The notes: generated by a model from the sequence alone, not told the origin. A DNA stretch of 64,000 nucleotides from Methylobacterium oxalidis (GCF_007992195.1 NZ_BJZU01000063.1:1-64000); one strand, 5' to 3'. Positions 47,108 to 54,937 are shown, numbered from the stretch's first letter. A program made the numbers and translations.

Positions 47108-47398
47108 TCAGTAACGCATGCTGTGCCCGCGGATCGCCCGGTAGATCGTGATGATGATGATCGCGCCGATCGTCGCCGAGAGGAGGTTCCGCCAGAAGCC
47201 GAACACCGCGATGTCGAGCTTGGCGGCGAGGAAGTTGCCGAGGAGGCCGCCCAGGATCCCCATGATGATGTTCGAGAACAGGCCCATGTCCGAGGAGGTG
47301 AACTTCTCCGCGAGCCAGCCCGCGATCGCCCCGATGACGATCGCCATCAGGAAGCCGACGCCGGGCTGCCCGAGCGCGCCGTAGACCTGTCCGTCCAT
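47108..47398 (-). CDS. GlsB/YeaQ/YmgE-family small membrane protein
   Basis: A 96-aa membrane protein with three hydrophobic segments: GVGFLMAIVIGAIAGWLAE, GLFSNIIMGILGGLLGNFL and LLSATIGAIIIITIYRAI. This is the transglycosylase-associated/GlsB family, which is often stress induced. Despite the old name it has no transglycosylase site. It is divergent from the PRC-barrel gene; its own promoter was not identified with confidence, although a GGAAC also occurs on the minus strand in the shared region. Confidence 0.88.
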   Translation of the reverse strand: MDGQVYGALGQPGVGFLMAIVIGAIAGWLAEKFTSSDMGLFSNIIMGILGGLLGNFLAAKLDIAVFGFWRNLLSATIGAIIIITIYRAIRGHSMRY

Positions 47399-47512
47399 GA
47401 AGCCGATCTCCCACTCGCCCCGCGGCGGGACGTCCGCGGCGGCGGGAGCATGGTCCGAAGCCGCACCGGGAGTCCAGCCCGCGCCGGGCGCCCGATCCGG
47501 CCGGCGGAGGGC

Positions 47513-47538
47513 GGAACCCTGTTCCGAGGGCTGCCGTT
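47513..47538 (+). promoter_or_regulatory. Putative EcfG (general stress) promoter
   Basis: GGAAC at 47513-47517, a 17-base spacer, and CGTT at 47535-47538 match the EcfG consensus exactly. It is 59 bases before the GTG of the PRC-barrel gene. PRC-barrel genes are frequent members of the general stress regulon in this group. Confidence 0.7.
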
Positions 47539-47596
47539 ACAGGCGCACGCGGCCGCCGGGCTCCGGCGCCGAAACCCGTCATCGAAGGACAGGCCC

Positions 47597-48097
47597 GTGA
47601 CCATCAGACACCTCCTCGCCGCGGCGCTCGTCGCCGGGCTCCCGAGCCTTGCCCTGGCCCAGGATGCGCCGAAGCCCGAGGCGGGCAAACCCGAGGCGGT
47701 TCCCTCCGCCACCGCCTCGCCGACGCCGAACTCCTCTTCCGCCGCCACCGTCGCCGAGGGCGGCATGAGGATGGCCGACAGCGCCACCGCGAAAGTGCAG
47801 TTCATCACGACGCAGCCTGCCGACACGCTCACCTCGAAGCTCGTCGGGCTCAGCGTCTACAACAACAGCAACGAGTCGGTCGGCGAGATCGAGGATTTCG
47901 TGATCCTCGACGGCAAGACCATCCACGCCGTGATCGTCGGCGTCGGCGGCTTCCTCGGCATCGGCGAGCGCTACGTCGCCGTGAGCCCGGCGAGCATCAC
48001 GCTCTCGAAGAAGGACGACCGCCTTCGGGCCATGCTCAACACCTCGAAGGACGAGCTCAAGAACGCACCGGCCTTCGAGTACAAGAAGAAGTCCTGA
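47597..48097 (+). CDS. Exported PRC-barrel domain protein
   Basis: A 166-aa protein with a signal peptide (MTIRHLLAAALVAGLPSLALA). A Pro/Ser/Ala linker covers residues 22-60 and a PRC-barrel domain covers about 78-150 (SKLVGLSVYNNSNESVGEIE, then DFVILDGKTIHAVIVGVGGF). PRC-barrels are small beta domains found in photosynthetic reaction centres and RimM; exported copies are common in stress regulons, with unknown role. GTG start with AAGGA upstream. A hairpin follows the stop. Confidence 0.85.
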   Translation: MTIRHLLAAALVAGLPSLALAQDAPKPEAGKPEAVPSATASPTPNSSSAATVAEGGMRMADSATAKVQFITTQPADTLTSKLVGLSVYNNSNESVGEIEDFVILDGKTIHAVIVGVGGFLGIGERYVAVSPASITLSKKDDRLRAMLNTSKDELKNAPAFEYKKKS

Positions 48098-48105
48098 GAC
48101 GGACC

Positions 48106-48134
48106 GGCCCCCGCGCGCGCCGCGCACGGGGGCC
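48106..48134 (+). terminator. Terminator-like hairpin after the PRC-barrel gene
   Basis: An 8-bp stem (GGCCCCCG at 48106-48113 with its complement at 48127-48134) starts nine bases after the stop. No T tract follows, so its strength is uncertain. Confidence 0.5.
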
Positions 48135-48249
48135 TCGCACCCGGCGCATGGGCGGTGCCTGGTAGGGCGCCGCTCGGACCCGTCAAGAATTTCCTAACCG
48201 CTACCCTCCCGCTACGCTTGTCCACAGTGATTTGCTGAAGGGAGCGGTG

Positions 48250-48462
48250 ATGGTCTCGGCGTTGCGCAGGGCGGTACGGTGGCGGCAGGCGATGCGGGAG
48301 CGCGACCTGCGCCTCGGCACGAGCGGCTGCGCGCGGGCGCCCGTCCAGGAGTGCCGAGAAGCGACCTCGCCGCCCGAGCGCGGGCTGACGGCGCGCGAGC
48401 TGATCCGCATGGCGCAGGCCGCCCGGCGCGGCCCGCATCCGGCCAGCCCGCCGGAGGCGTGA
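48250..48462 (+). CDS. Small basic protein of unknown function (70 aa)
   Basis: A 70-aa, Arg-rich protein starting MVSALRRAVRWRQAMRERD. A good ribosome site (GAAGGGAG) precedes the ATG by six bases. The C-terminal segment GLTARELIRMAQAARRG is probably helical. There is no signal peptide or membrane segment. The reading frame is not overlapped by a better gene. Function unknown; the case for a gene is moderate. Confidence 0.45.
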   Translation: MVSALRRAVRWRQAMRERDLRLGTSGCARAPVQECREATSPPERGLTARELIRMAQAARRGPHPASPPEA

Positions 48463-48521
48463 GCCCGCCGCCTCAAGGCCGCGGGCGGCTCCTCCGCTGG
48501 TCCCTCAGGCCGTGACCTGCC

Positions 48522-49178
48522 TCAGGCCGTCACTTGGCAGATGTTGCGGGCGGGCTCGTTGAGGATCGTCTGCGCCGCCGTGATCTCCGGCCCCGGGCGG
48601 GACTGCGCAGCGAGCGTCGCCGTCGCCCCGCCGGCCGCAGTGGGGCCGGGCTGAGGCGCCGGCTCGGGCGCGCCGCGCCCGCGCTTCTCGTAGAAGGCGT
48701 TGCCGCCCGCGAGCGCCACGTAGTGCATGTTGCCGTAGGGATAGCGGCGCCCGGCCGTGTGGAAGAACATGGCGCGGCCGACGCTGGCGTGGCGCTCGCC
48801 CGCGAGCACGGCGTCGGCCACCTGCTCGATGCGCGGCCGGTCCTGCGCCCGCATCGGCTTCGTGAGGACGCCGGGAGCGAATTGCCGCGGCTGGCCGACC
48901 ACGTCGCAGATGCGCTCCGGGAAGGCCCCCGCCTCGACCCGGTTCATCACCACGGTGCCGACCGCGAGCAGGCCCTCCTCGTCGGAGCGGTTCGACTCGA
49001 AGTACATTGCGCGGGCGAGGCACTCGCGCTCCGCGGGCGTCGCCGCGACGGGCCGAGCGCGGCCAATCGATCCCGTGGTCAGGTCAGTATTCGAGTTTAG
49101 CTGGCAAGCACCAAGCCCGGGGAGTGCGAGGATGAGTCCAAATTGGACAAGCGATCTCGTGCCTCGGATAGCCCGCAT
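48522..49178 (-). CDS. SleB-type cell wall hydrolase, lipoprotein
   Basis: A 218-aa envelope protein. The signal sequence ends at a lipobox-like LPGLGAC. The hydrolase domain (residues 45-150) starts with ECLARAMYFESNRSDEEGLLAVGTVV, whose Glu is the likely catalytic residue, and includes VGRAMFFHTAG. SleB enzymes are lytic transglycosylases; in non-sporulating bacteria they remodel the wall. Start ATG at 49178 with GAGGGG upstream. The last codons lie beside a 10-base direct repeat (CTCAGGCCGT at about 48506 and 48524). Confidence 0.87.
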   Translation of the reverse strand: MRAIRGTRSLVQFGLILALPGLGACQLNSNTDLTTGSIGRARPVAATPAERECLARAMYFESNRSDEEGLLAVGTVVMNRVEAGAFPERICDVVGQPRQFAPGVLTKPMRAQDRPRIEQVADAVLAGERHASVGRAMFFHTAGRRYPYGNMHYVALAGGNAFYEKRGRGAPEPAPQPGPTAAGGATATLAAQSRPGPEITAAQTILNEPARNICQVTA

Positions 49179-49574
49179 GCAGCCCCTCTCGACCCTTGGT
49201 TTCGAATCGTTGCTGCCTGTGATGCCTGAAGCCAAGCTTGATGGCAAATCGGCTATAGCCTGAGGTCGTTCGCACAAGACTTGCAGCAGTCTCTGCGGGT
49301 GTGCGGCCGCAGCTTCGTGATCGGGTCCGGATGACCGGCGTAAGCCTCTCGCGCAGCAACCTTTCCGCTGCCGGCCCGGAGCCGGCGGCGGCGCGTGGGC
49401 CTCCCGGTGTTGCCGTCCTGTTCTTGTGGGGTCCGGCGGGATGGTGTTGTACGGCGGACCCTGGCCCGCCCCGCGGGCTCGAGCGCGAATCGGGAGCCTC
49501 GCTTGCCTCATACGAAGTCCGACGGATCGCGGCGCGCGGCGGGGTTCGGTGCTCCGGCGGGGTTCGGTGCTCCG
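49179..49574. other. Divergent region, SleB hydrolase / exported protein
   Basis: A 396-base region with AT-richer sequence near 49195-49260, the likely promoter of the hydrolase. Its right end holds two identical 18-bp tandem units at 49538-49573. The frame of the exported protein is open from 49395, so part of this region may be coding if a TTG at 49503 (GGGAG upstream) is the real start. Confidence 0.5.
49538..49573. repeat. 18-bp tandem repeat, two perfect copies
   Basis: Unit GGCGGGGTTCGGTGCTCC at 49538-49555 and 49556-49573, with a degenerate third copy into 49591. The unit length is a multiple of three and encodes Gly-Phe-Gly-Ala-Pro-Ala in the frame of the following gene. Confidence 0.85.
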
Positions 49575-50009
49575 GTGAGGCTCGGCGCTTCGGCGGGGCG
49601 CCGGCTCTGCCGGGCGCTTCTCGCCGCGGTGCTCTTCGGGCTCGCTCCCGCCGGGGCGCGGGCCGAGATGTTCGCCTGCGTCACCAAGGGCGCGACCACC
49701 GTCCTGAAGGACGGCAGCCCCGAGGCGGTCGAGGCGGTCGAGGGCAAAGGCGTCTCAATCAATCTCGACGCGAAGGGGACAAGCCTGATCCTCATCAACG
49801 ACTCGAACAACGCGGTCGCCCGCTTCACCTGCCAGCGGGAGCGCGGCCGGCCGAGTGTCGTCGCCTGCACCCGCCCGGACGAGACCCTGCGCCTCAACCG
49901 CCGCACCGGCGTCATGCTGCGCACCGTGACGACGCGGGACGTGGACTTCGTGCTCTCCCTCGTCCTGATCTGCACCCGGCCGAAGCCGGCGGCGCTGGCG
50001 AGCGGCTGA
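49575..50009 (+). CDS. Exported protein of unknown function
   Basis: About 144 aa from the GTG at 49575. A signal peptide is visible (RRLCRALLAAVLFGLAPAGARA, in two parts, cleavage before EMFACVT). The mature part has three cysteines (FACVTKG, RFTCQRE, ACTRPDE) plus a fourth near the end (LICTRPK), so disulphides are possible. It is predicted to be periplasmic or secreted. The family is not recognised. The start is uncertain: a TTG at 49503 has a better ribosome site but would give a long N-terminus with tandem GFGAPA repeats. Confidence 0.65.
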   Translation: MRLGASAGRRLCRALLAAVLFGLAPAGARAEMFACVTKGATTVLKDGSPEAVEAVEGKGVSINLDAKGTSLILINDSNNAVARFTCQRERGRPSVVACTRPDETLRLNRRTGVMLRTVTTRDVDFVLSLVLICTRPKPAALASG

Positions 50010-50031
50010 GCGGCGGCCCCATCCGCGCGGA

Positions 50032-50793
50032 TCAGGGAGAGGCGGTCTGCTGGCGCAGCATCTCCAGCGCCGCGCCGAGGAAGGCGCTCGTCGGCACGGC
50101 GTAGGAGGGGCCCGGCGGCCCGCCGGCGCGGGGACCGGCCACCAGCACGCCGATCACCGTCGGCTGCCCGTCCTCGACCTGGAGCAGCGCGGAGCCGGAC
50201 TCGCCGGGTATGGCGCGGCAATCATGGACGAGGAGCGGAGCCGACCCCTCCGTGAGGCGGGCGGCGCACTTGTTCTGGGCGCTCATGAGCTGTGAGGTGC
50301 TGCGGCGGTAGCCCGCCCGCTGGATGTCGACCCGGGTCCGGCGGCCGTCCTCGGGCGTGGCGAGGTGCTCCAGCGACAGGGGTCTGAGAGGGATCGGGCT
50401 GGCGAGCTCGATGAGGGCCCAGTCGTTCGGCATGTTCGGCCGGCTGGTCCCGTAGGCGTAGACGTAGTCCGGCGGCTTGCGCACGCTGCTGGCGAGGGCG
50501 TGGGCGACGTAGTGCCCCTGGTCGTAGCCGGCCACGAAGTGGATCGAGCCGGGCTCGACCCAGCGCTGGCGCGGCCGATCCCAGAGGCAGTGGGCCGCGG
50601 TCAGGACGAGGCGGGGTCCGATCAGCGTCGCGGTGCAGAATTGCCGGCTGCCCGGCCCCGTCACCACGTTGAGCTTGCCGATCGCCGTGAAGGGCCAGCG
50701 CGCCGGATCGAAGGCCATCTCTTCGGACCGGGCCCCGGCCTGGACGAGGAGGCCGGCCGCGACGGCCACGCAGACCCGAACCAGCCCTCGCAC
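50032..50793 (-). CDS. Exported trypsin-like serine protease
   Basis: A 253-aa periplasmic or secreted protease. Signal peptide at residues 1-22 (VRVCVAVAAGLLVQAGA). The catalytic triad is intact: His in LVLTAAHCLWD, Asp in MPNDWALIEL, Ser in IPGESGSALLQ. It is a chymotrypsin-fold enzyme without a PDZ domain, so not a DegP type. Start is GTG at 50793. It converges on the exported Cys-containing protein gene with a 22-base gap. Confidence 0.88.
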   Translation of the reverse strand: MRGLVRVCVAVAAGLLVQAGARSEEMAFDPARWPFTAIGKLNVVTGPGSRQFCTATLIGPRLVLTAAHCLWDRPRQRWVEPGSIHFVAGYDQGHYVAHALASSVRKPPDYVYAYGTSRPNMPNDWALIELASPIPLRPLSLEHLATPEDGRRTRVDIQRAGYRRSTSQLMSAQNKCAARLTEGSAPLLVHDCRAIPGESGSALLQVEDGQPTVIGVLVAGPRAGGPPGPSYAVPTSAFLGAALEMLRQQTASP

Positions 50794-50890
50794 GCAAACC
50801 CCTCCGGCGAACTGCCGGCCTGCCCCGGCGGCGGCAGGCAGATAGCCCGAGGGGGCCGGGCGTCAAGCGCGTCGGACCCGCAGGTGCGGG

Positions 50891-51181
50891 TCAGGCCGCC
50901 ATCCCGGCGGTGCCGCACGGGCTCGGGCTGGTGGCCGGCCGGTCCTCGTCGAGCCACTGGGCAGAGAGGTGGATCGCCGCGGCGTGCACGATGTGCCCGT
51001 TGGTGTCGCGTACCGTCACGCGGAGGCCGTGGTGGAGGTGCCGCTGCGGCCAGTCTCCCGCGATCTCGCACAGCACGCGCAGGGCCTCGTCCGAGACGGC
51101 GGCGCGGTCGGCGCACTCCGCCCCGTACTCATCGAGGGTGGTCACCTGGCTATCGTGAACATCGAAGAAGTAGCGGGCCAT
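50891..51181 (-). CDS. DUF6894 family protein
   Basis: A 96-aa protein beginning MARYFFDVHDSQVTTLDEYG, the hallmark of DUF6894: a short aromatic/acidic N-terminus followed by DEALRVLCEIAGDWP and VRDTNGHIVHAAAI. No function is known for the family, which is abundant in Methylobacterium and Bradyrhizobium. The ATG at 51181 gives the family N-terminus; an ATG three codons earlier is possible. A paralogue lies at 54701-54937. Confidence 0.78.
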   Translation of the reverse strand: MARYFFDVHDSQVTTLDEYGAECADRAAVSDEALRVLCEIAGDWPQRHLHHGLRVTVRDTNGHIVHAAAIHLSAQWLDEDRPATSPSPCGTAGMAA

Positions 51182-51495
51182 GTGGCGCATCCAGGAGGTC
51201 GTCGAGATCGGTGATGTCGACGTCGCCGGCTCGGCGCCGGCACTGTCGGACAACCGCCCCGAGCTAGAAACTTGGCCTGACCGAGGCATTAACATACTTT
51301 AAGTGCATAAACGTACTCGTACAAGTACGCTGCGTAAAAACGTCATTCTGGGCCGATGCAACCAATGATTGGTGTTGCCGGGGCAATTGTATTTATCAGT
51401 ACCACGCCGCATTGCACTTGCGGCCTTGTACTAAAGTATAAGACGATTTGCTGCATCGAGCGGACGGCTTGCCTCGCGGATGCTCGCGTCCGGCC
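51182..51495. other. AT-rich region with inverted repeats
   Basis: A 314-base region, much poorer in GC than the rest of the window from about 51285 to 51460. It contains CGTACT-N6-AGTACG (51312-51329) and a longer imperfect hairpin around CCAAT-G-ATTGG (51358-51378). It holds the upstream signals of the DUF6894 gene. A 70-codon plus-strand frame starting at 51356 lacks a ribosome site and runs antisense into the next gene, so it is not called. Confidence 0.6.
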
Positions 51496-52149
51496 TCAGC
51501 GCTGGGCGAAGCCCGCGGCCAGGTTGATGCCGAGCGCCAGGATGCTGGTGTTGAAGAAGAAGGCGTAGATCGTCTGCAGGGTGACGACGCGGCGCATCAT
51601 CTTGGAGGTGACATCCGTGTCCGAGGTCTGGGACGTCGCCCCGATCGTCACGGAGAAGTACAGGAAGTCCCAGAAGTCCGGCTCCGCATCGCCGTTGAAG
51701 TCGAGGCCGCCGCGGGCGCCCCTTTCACCTGCCTCGCCGTAGTAGAGGTGGGCGTAGTGGATCGCGAAGACGACCTGCACGAAGCCCCAGGCGCTGACGA
51801 GGGTCGCTGCTGCCAGTGCGAGATGGGCAGCGCGCATCGGGTCGTCTCCGCGCTCGCCGAGGACCAGCATGGCGACCGCACCGATGCTCGCCGCCGCCGC
51901 GAGCAGGGCGAAGACCGAGATCGCCATCGCGCTGTCGTCGAGCCGCGAGGCCTCCTCGCGCAGCTCGTCCGGCCGCCGGGCGGCCTGCCAGCAGACCAGG
52001 ACGACGTAGACGACCACGCCGAGGCACCAGCCGAGGAGGAGGCGCGTCGGGAGCTTCTCGAAAGGCAGCGCCACCGCGAGGGCCGCGACGAGGATCAGGG
52101 AGCCGAGGAGGCGCGGCCGCAACCAGAAGGCGCGCAGAGGATTGATCAT
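51496..52149 (-). CDS. DUF1345 integral membrane protein
   Basis: A 217-aa protein with four or five membrane segments (LLGSLILVAALAVALPF; LLGWCLGVVVYVVLVCW; ISVFALLAAAASIGAVAM; LALAAATLVSAWGFVQVVF; TLQTIYAFFFNTSILALG). The segment DFWDFLYFSVTIGATSQTSD is diagnostic of DUF1345 and resembles a potassium-channel pore helix (SVTIG). Ion conduction has been suggested by that likeness but is unproven. It follows the outer-membrane protein gene by 27 bases. Confidence 0.87.
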   Translation of the reverse strand: MINPLRAFWLRPRLLGSLILVAALAVALPFEKLPTRLLLGWCLGVVVYVVLVCWQAARRPDELREEASRLDDSAMAISVFALLAAAASIGAVAMLVLGERGDDPMRAAHLALAAATLVSAWGFVQVVFAIHYAHLYYGEAGERGARGGLDFNGDAEPDFWDFLYFSVTIGATSQTSDTDVTSKMMRRVVTLQTIYAFFFNTSILALGINLAAGFAQR

Positions 52150-52176
52150 GCCGACTCGTCTCCCCGCGCCGCGCTC

Positions 52177-53187
52177 TCAGAACTCCAGCCCGAATTTCAC
52201 CCGGACGGCGTGGCGCTCGAAATGGGTGAGATCGAAGGCGCGCCGCGCGTAGCTCGGATCCCGGTCGTGCCCGGCGACCTGCATCGCGTAGGCGAGCGTC
52301 ACGAACGCCTTCTCGCCGAAGCGGTGGTAGAGAGCCGGGCCGAGGAAGACGGCATGTCCCTCGAAGCGGTTGAGGAAGGCCCCGTCATACGCGCGCAGGT
52401 AGCGCAGCTCCGGGCCGAGGAAGGTGTTCTCGGCCACCCGTCCGACGACCGCGTGCGACCACAGGAAGGTCGAGGAGCGATCGACCTCGCGGGTGCCGCG
52501 CAGGCGCCCCACGGTCGGCTCGACGCTGATGTTGCTGCCGTACCAGACCTTGTCGGGCACGAGCTTGACGTCGAGCTGCAGGACGCTCTCCATGTCGAAG
52601 ATGTCGGCCCCCTGCCCCTCCACCGGCAGGACGCGTGCGTAGCGAGGCCGCAGCTCGACCGCGAGCCCGAGCGGATTGTCGTCCGAAGGCTTGAGGAAGC
52701 GGTACTTGAACTCGACCGAGGCCCCGTCGAACGTCCCGTAGGACTTGTCGGACAGGTCGGCGATGTTGCGGACGCTGCGAGCGTCGGCGAAGAGGCCGAG
52801 TTCGATGCTGAGATTGTCGACTGGGTCGAACTGATAGCTGAATTTCGTGTTCGAGACCCGGTAGCGGGAGGGTCCCGCATCGGCGCGGCGCTTGCCGAAC
52901 CGCCCGACGCTGTCGAGCAGGAGTTCCTGCTCGCCGCGCTTGCCGGTGTTGGATCCCTCCGTGAATCCGAACAGGTTCTCGGTGTCGACCTCATCGTCGG
53001 AATCGGACGTCTTCTGATTGCCCGTCTTCCGGCCTTCGCCCTGGTTGTCCCGGCCCTGGCCACCTGCCTCACGCTTGGCGGGGGCGCCCGCCTCCGCGGC
53101 GAAGGCCGGGAACGGGCCGGCCGCGAGCGGCCCGGCAAGCCACAGCCCGGCGAGGATGAGAAGGCTGGCGGATGGGCAGGGTCTCAT
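52177..53187 (-). CDS. Putative outer-membrane beta-barrel protein
   Basis: A 336-aa exported protein. Signal peptide at the N-terminus (SASLLILAGLWLAGPLAAG). Residues 30-75 are polar and acidic (DSDDEVDTENLFGF). Residues 85-336 show alternating hydrophobic/polar strands (YRVSNTKFSYQFDPVDNLSI; GASVEFKYRFL; LAVELRPRYARVLPV) and the chain ends in Phe (VRVKFGLEF), the usual outer-membrane insertion signal. The family is not recognised. It is upstream of the DUF1345 gene on the same strand, likely one operon. Confidence 0.72.
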   Translation of the reverse strand: MRPCPSASLLILAGLWLAGPLAAGPFPAFAAEAGAPAKREAGGQGRDNQGEGRKTGNQKTSDSDDEVDTENLFGFTEGSNTGKRGEQELLLDSVGRFGKRRADAGPSRYRVSNTKFSYQFDPVDNLSIELGLFADARSVRNIADLSDKSYGTFDGASVEFKYRFLKPSDDNPLGLAVELRPRYARVLPVEGQGADIFDMESVLQLDVKLVPDKVWYGSNISVEPTVGRLRGTREVDRSSTFLWSHAVVGRVAENTFLGPELRYLRAYDGAFLNRFEGHAVFLGPALYHRFGEKAFVTLAYAMQVAGHDRDPSYARRAFDLTHFERHAVRVKFGLEF

Positions 53188-53379
53188 GGAGACGACGGGA
53201 TGCGAGCCACGGTGCGACGGGATTCTGACGGCTCCCCCATCAGGGATTGGCACGCCGGCACGCGTCCTGACTGCGCTCGAAGCGACACATTCGCGGAAAA
53301 ACTCGCGCTTTGGTTGAAATTTTGGGATGGGCACGCTGCCCCGCGCGTGCGGCGGCCGCCCGGATCGGCCCGTCCCCGC

Positions 53380-53523
53380 CTACCGCCAGCGGATCATGAA
53401 GGCGATGGCCGCGAGCACGATGGCGGCGAACACCCAGGCCGGGCCGCCCTCGGACGCGTATCCGACCATGCCGATGAAGCCGAGGACGCCGGCCCAGACC
53501 AGGGTGAAGGCGATCGGGTTCAC
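53380..53523 (-). CDS. Small two-helix membrane protein (47 aa)
   Basis: A 47-aa frame with two hydrophobic segments, PIAFTLVWAGVLGFIGMVGY and WVFAAIVLAAIAFMIRW, separated by a short ASEGGPA turn. The GTG start has no strong ribosome site. The protein composition is convincing for a membrane protein, and no other gene overlaps. Function unknown. Confidence 0.5.
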   Translation of the reverse strand: MNPIAFTLVWAGVLGFIGMVGYASEGGPAWVFAAIVLAAIAFMIRWR

Positions 53524-53861
53524 GGCCGCACCGGCCCGACGGCCACCCGTACGCTCATACGCAAAAAATCCCCGCGCTCGCCCGCCCGCGCCCCTTCAAC
53601 CGTGCGAGAACGGCAACATCGCGGCCGAGGGCTCGGATGTGCGTCATCCGGCACGGGTCCGGCCGCGGATCGTTTCAGCCGATACGCGGCCGCACAAGAT
53701 GATCTTCCGGGCCCACCGCAACTCTTCGGGCTTGGCGGCAACTCTTCGGGCTAGGCATCAACCAATTCGTCATCTCCTCTCGACAAAATCTGCGCTTGCC
53801 TTATCTGCTGAGTGATCGCTTCGATCGCGATGCCTTCCACGAGTCGAGATACAAGCACATC
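53524..53861. other. Promoter region of the Pro-rich protein
   Basis: A 338-base gap between divergent small genes. It holds a pair of 15-bp direct repeats (53718-53752) and AT-richer sequence at 53755-53860, where the plus-strand promoter probably lies. The frame of the downstream gene is open from 53796 but its first good family-like start is at 53862. Confidence 0.5.
53718..53752. repeat. 15-bp direct repeats, 20-bp period
   Basis: GCAACTCTTCGGGCT at 53718-53732 and again at 53738-53752. The 20-base period places both copies on the same helix face, about 110 bases before the start of the next gene. This suits a dimeric regulator site. Confidence 0.65.
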
Positions 53862-54362
53862 ATGTCGCGCAGTCGCGTGCGGCGGCCTTTTACCGTCGAA
53901 GTCAAATCGAATGGCCGTCAGAGCCACGGCCTTGCCATTCCCTCCCGCGTCCCCGATCCGCCCCGCCCGACAGCCCGCCTCCTCGACGAGGCGAGCCTGT
54001 GGCTCCGGGCCGAGCGCCTGCCCGAGCACGTGTCTCCGGCCCCTGAGGCCGAGCCGCGGCGGATCCTGCCGAGCCTGCTCGTCGCGGAGGCACCCGAGCC
54101 CGCGCCCGAGCCGCCGGTCGCGAAGGAGCCGCCGCTGCCGCGCGTCCGCCGCGTGAAGGCGCGCCCGGCCCGTGCGCCGGCCGCCGACCGGCCCGAGCCC
54201 GTCGTGCAGGCCGCTCTCGACCAGCCGATCGTCGTGCCGGTCCCGGCCGGCCCCGCGCCGGAGCCGGCCCAGACGCCGCGGCGCCGGAATGGGCCGAAGC
54301 TTCTCCCCGACCTCGCCCGAGGCGAGCGCTGGAAGCGGCGGCTGCCCCGCGCCTGCTGGTAG
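53862..54362 (+). CDS. Proline-rich hypothetical protein (166 aa)
   Basis: Starts MSRSRVRRPFTVEVKSNGRQ, an N-terminal block that recurs in uncharacterised Methylobacterium proteins, as far as I recall. Residues 40-70 (ARLLDEASLWLRAERLP) may be helical; residues 75-150 are Pro/Glu/Ala-rich and probably disordered; the C-terminus is basic and ends in Trp (RGERWKRRLPRACW). No signal peptide, membrane segment or catalytic motif was seen. An ATG 66 bases upstream is an alternative start. Confidence 0.65.
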   Translation: MSRSRVRRPFTVEVKSNGRQSHGLAIPSRVPDPPRPTARLLDEASLWLRAERLPEHVSPAPEAEPRRILPSLLVAEAPEPAPEPPVAKEPPLPRVRRVKARPARAPAADRPEPVVQAALDQPIVVPVPAGPAPEPAQTPRRRNGPKLLPDLARGERWKRRLPRACW

Positions 54363-54476
54363 GGGGCGGACGTACCGCGTGTCGCGCTCGGCGCAGCGTT
54401 TGGTCGTGTTCCGCGTTGCCCTCCGCCGACGGCGCCGAACCGCCGCGGTGCGTGACCCGAAGCAGGAGGAGCATCC

Positions 54477-54653
54477 ATGGCATCGACCCCCTCGCAGCAG
54501 TGGGATGAGGGCAAGGCGGCCAAGCGCGCCGGCAAGCCCGACACGGCGAACCCGTACGAGGCGGGGTCCCAGGAGAGCGCGGACTGGCTCGACGGCTTCA
54601 CCAGCGACGAGCCGGAGCAGAACGTGGATCGGCCGGAGCGCGGCGAGGGCTGA
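54477..54653 (+). CDS. RMF-like small protein (ribosome modulation factor family)
   Basis: A 58-aa acidic protein with an excellent ribosome site (AGGAGGA) seven bases before the ATG. The pattern W9-x-x-G-x-x-A-x5-G19-x5-NPY27-x9-W37-x-x-G40 resembles the core of ribosome modulation factor and the RMF/CrpP family: E. coli RMF has G-x3-G near the start, a PY pair in the middle and W-x-x-GW at the end. RMF dimerises 70S ribosomes in stationary phase. Unlike RMF this protein is acidic, not basic, so ribosome binding is doubtful and another target is possible. Confidence 0.72.
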   Translation: MASTPSQQWDEGKAAKRAGKPDTANPYEAGSQESADWLDGFTSDEPEQNVDRPERGEG

Positions 54654-54700
54654 GACCGGCCGGGCGCGACGCCGCCCGAGGTGAGTTCGACGAGGCCGGC

Positions 54701-54937
54701 CTAATCGGCCTCGTCGAAGTTGAGGGACAGGCGGGCCCGGAACAGGACAGTTCCGCCCGCATCCCGCACAGCCGCCACGCAGTGTTGATGATCGATATCC
54801 GCCTGAAAACCTTGAGCGATGGCTGACATGATGCCGACGACGCGCTCGCGCACGGCCGTGATATCTGCAGCCTCAAATCCATCCCGGTCCTGAATGTGCT
54901 GCGAGCCGTCGTGAAGATCGATGTGATAGCGCGGCAT
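54701..54937 (-). CDS. DUF6894 family protein
   Basis: A 78-aa protein beginning MPRYHIDLHDGSQHIQDRDG, with the family middle segment ADITAVRERVVGIMS and C-terminal AVRDAGGTVLFRARLSL. It is a paralogue of the protein at 50891-51181 but shares only the family pattern. Function unknown. It converges on the RMF-like gene with a 47-base gap. Confidence 0.75.
   Translation of the reverse strand: MPRYHIDLHDGSQHIQDRDGFEAADITAVRERVVGIMSAIAQGFQADIDHQHCVAAVRDAGGTVLFRARLSLNFDEAD

Noticed and set aside
51356-51568. A 70-codon frame in the AT-rich island
   Set aside because: It has no ribosome site, unusual Cys-rich composition, and runs antisense into the DUF1345 gene.
51448-53754. A 768-codon plus-strand open frame
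   Set aside because: It is antisense to the DUF1345, outer-membrane and small membrane protein genes, all of which have signal or membrane segments.
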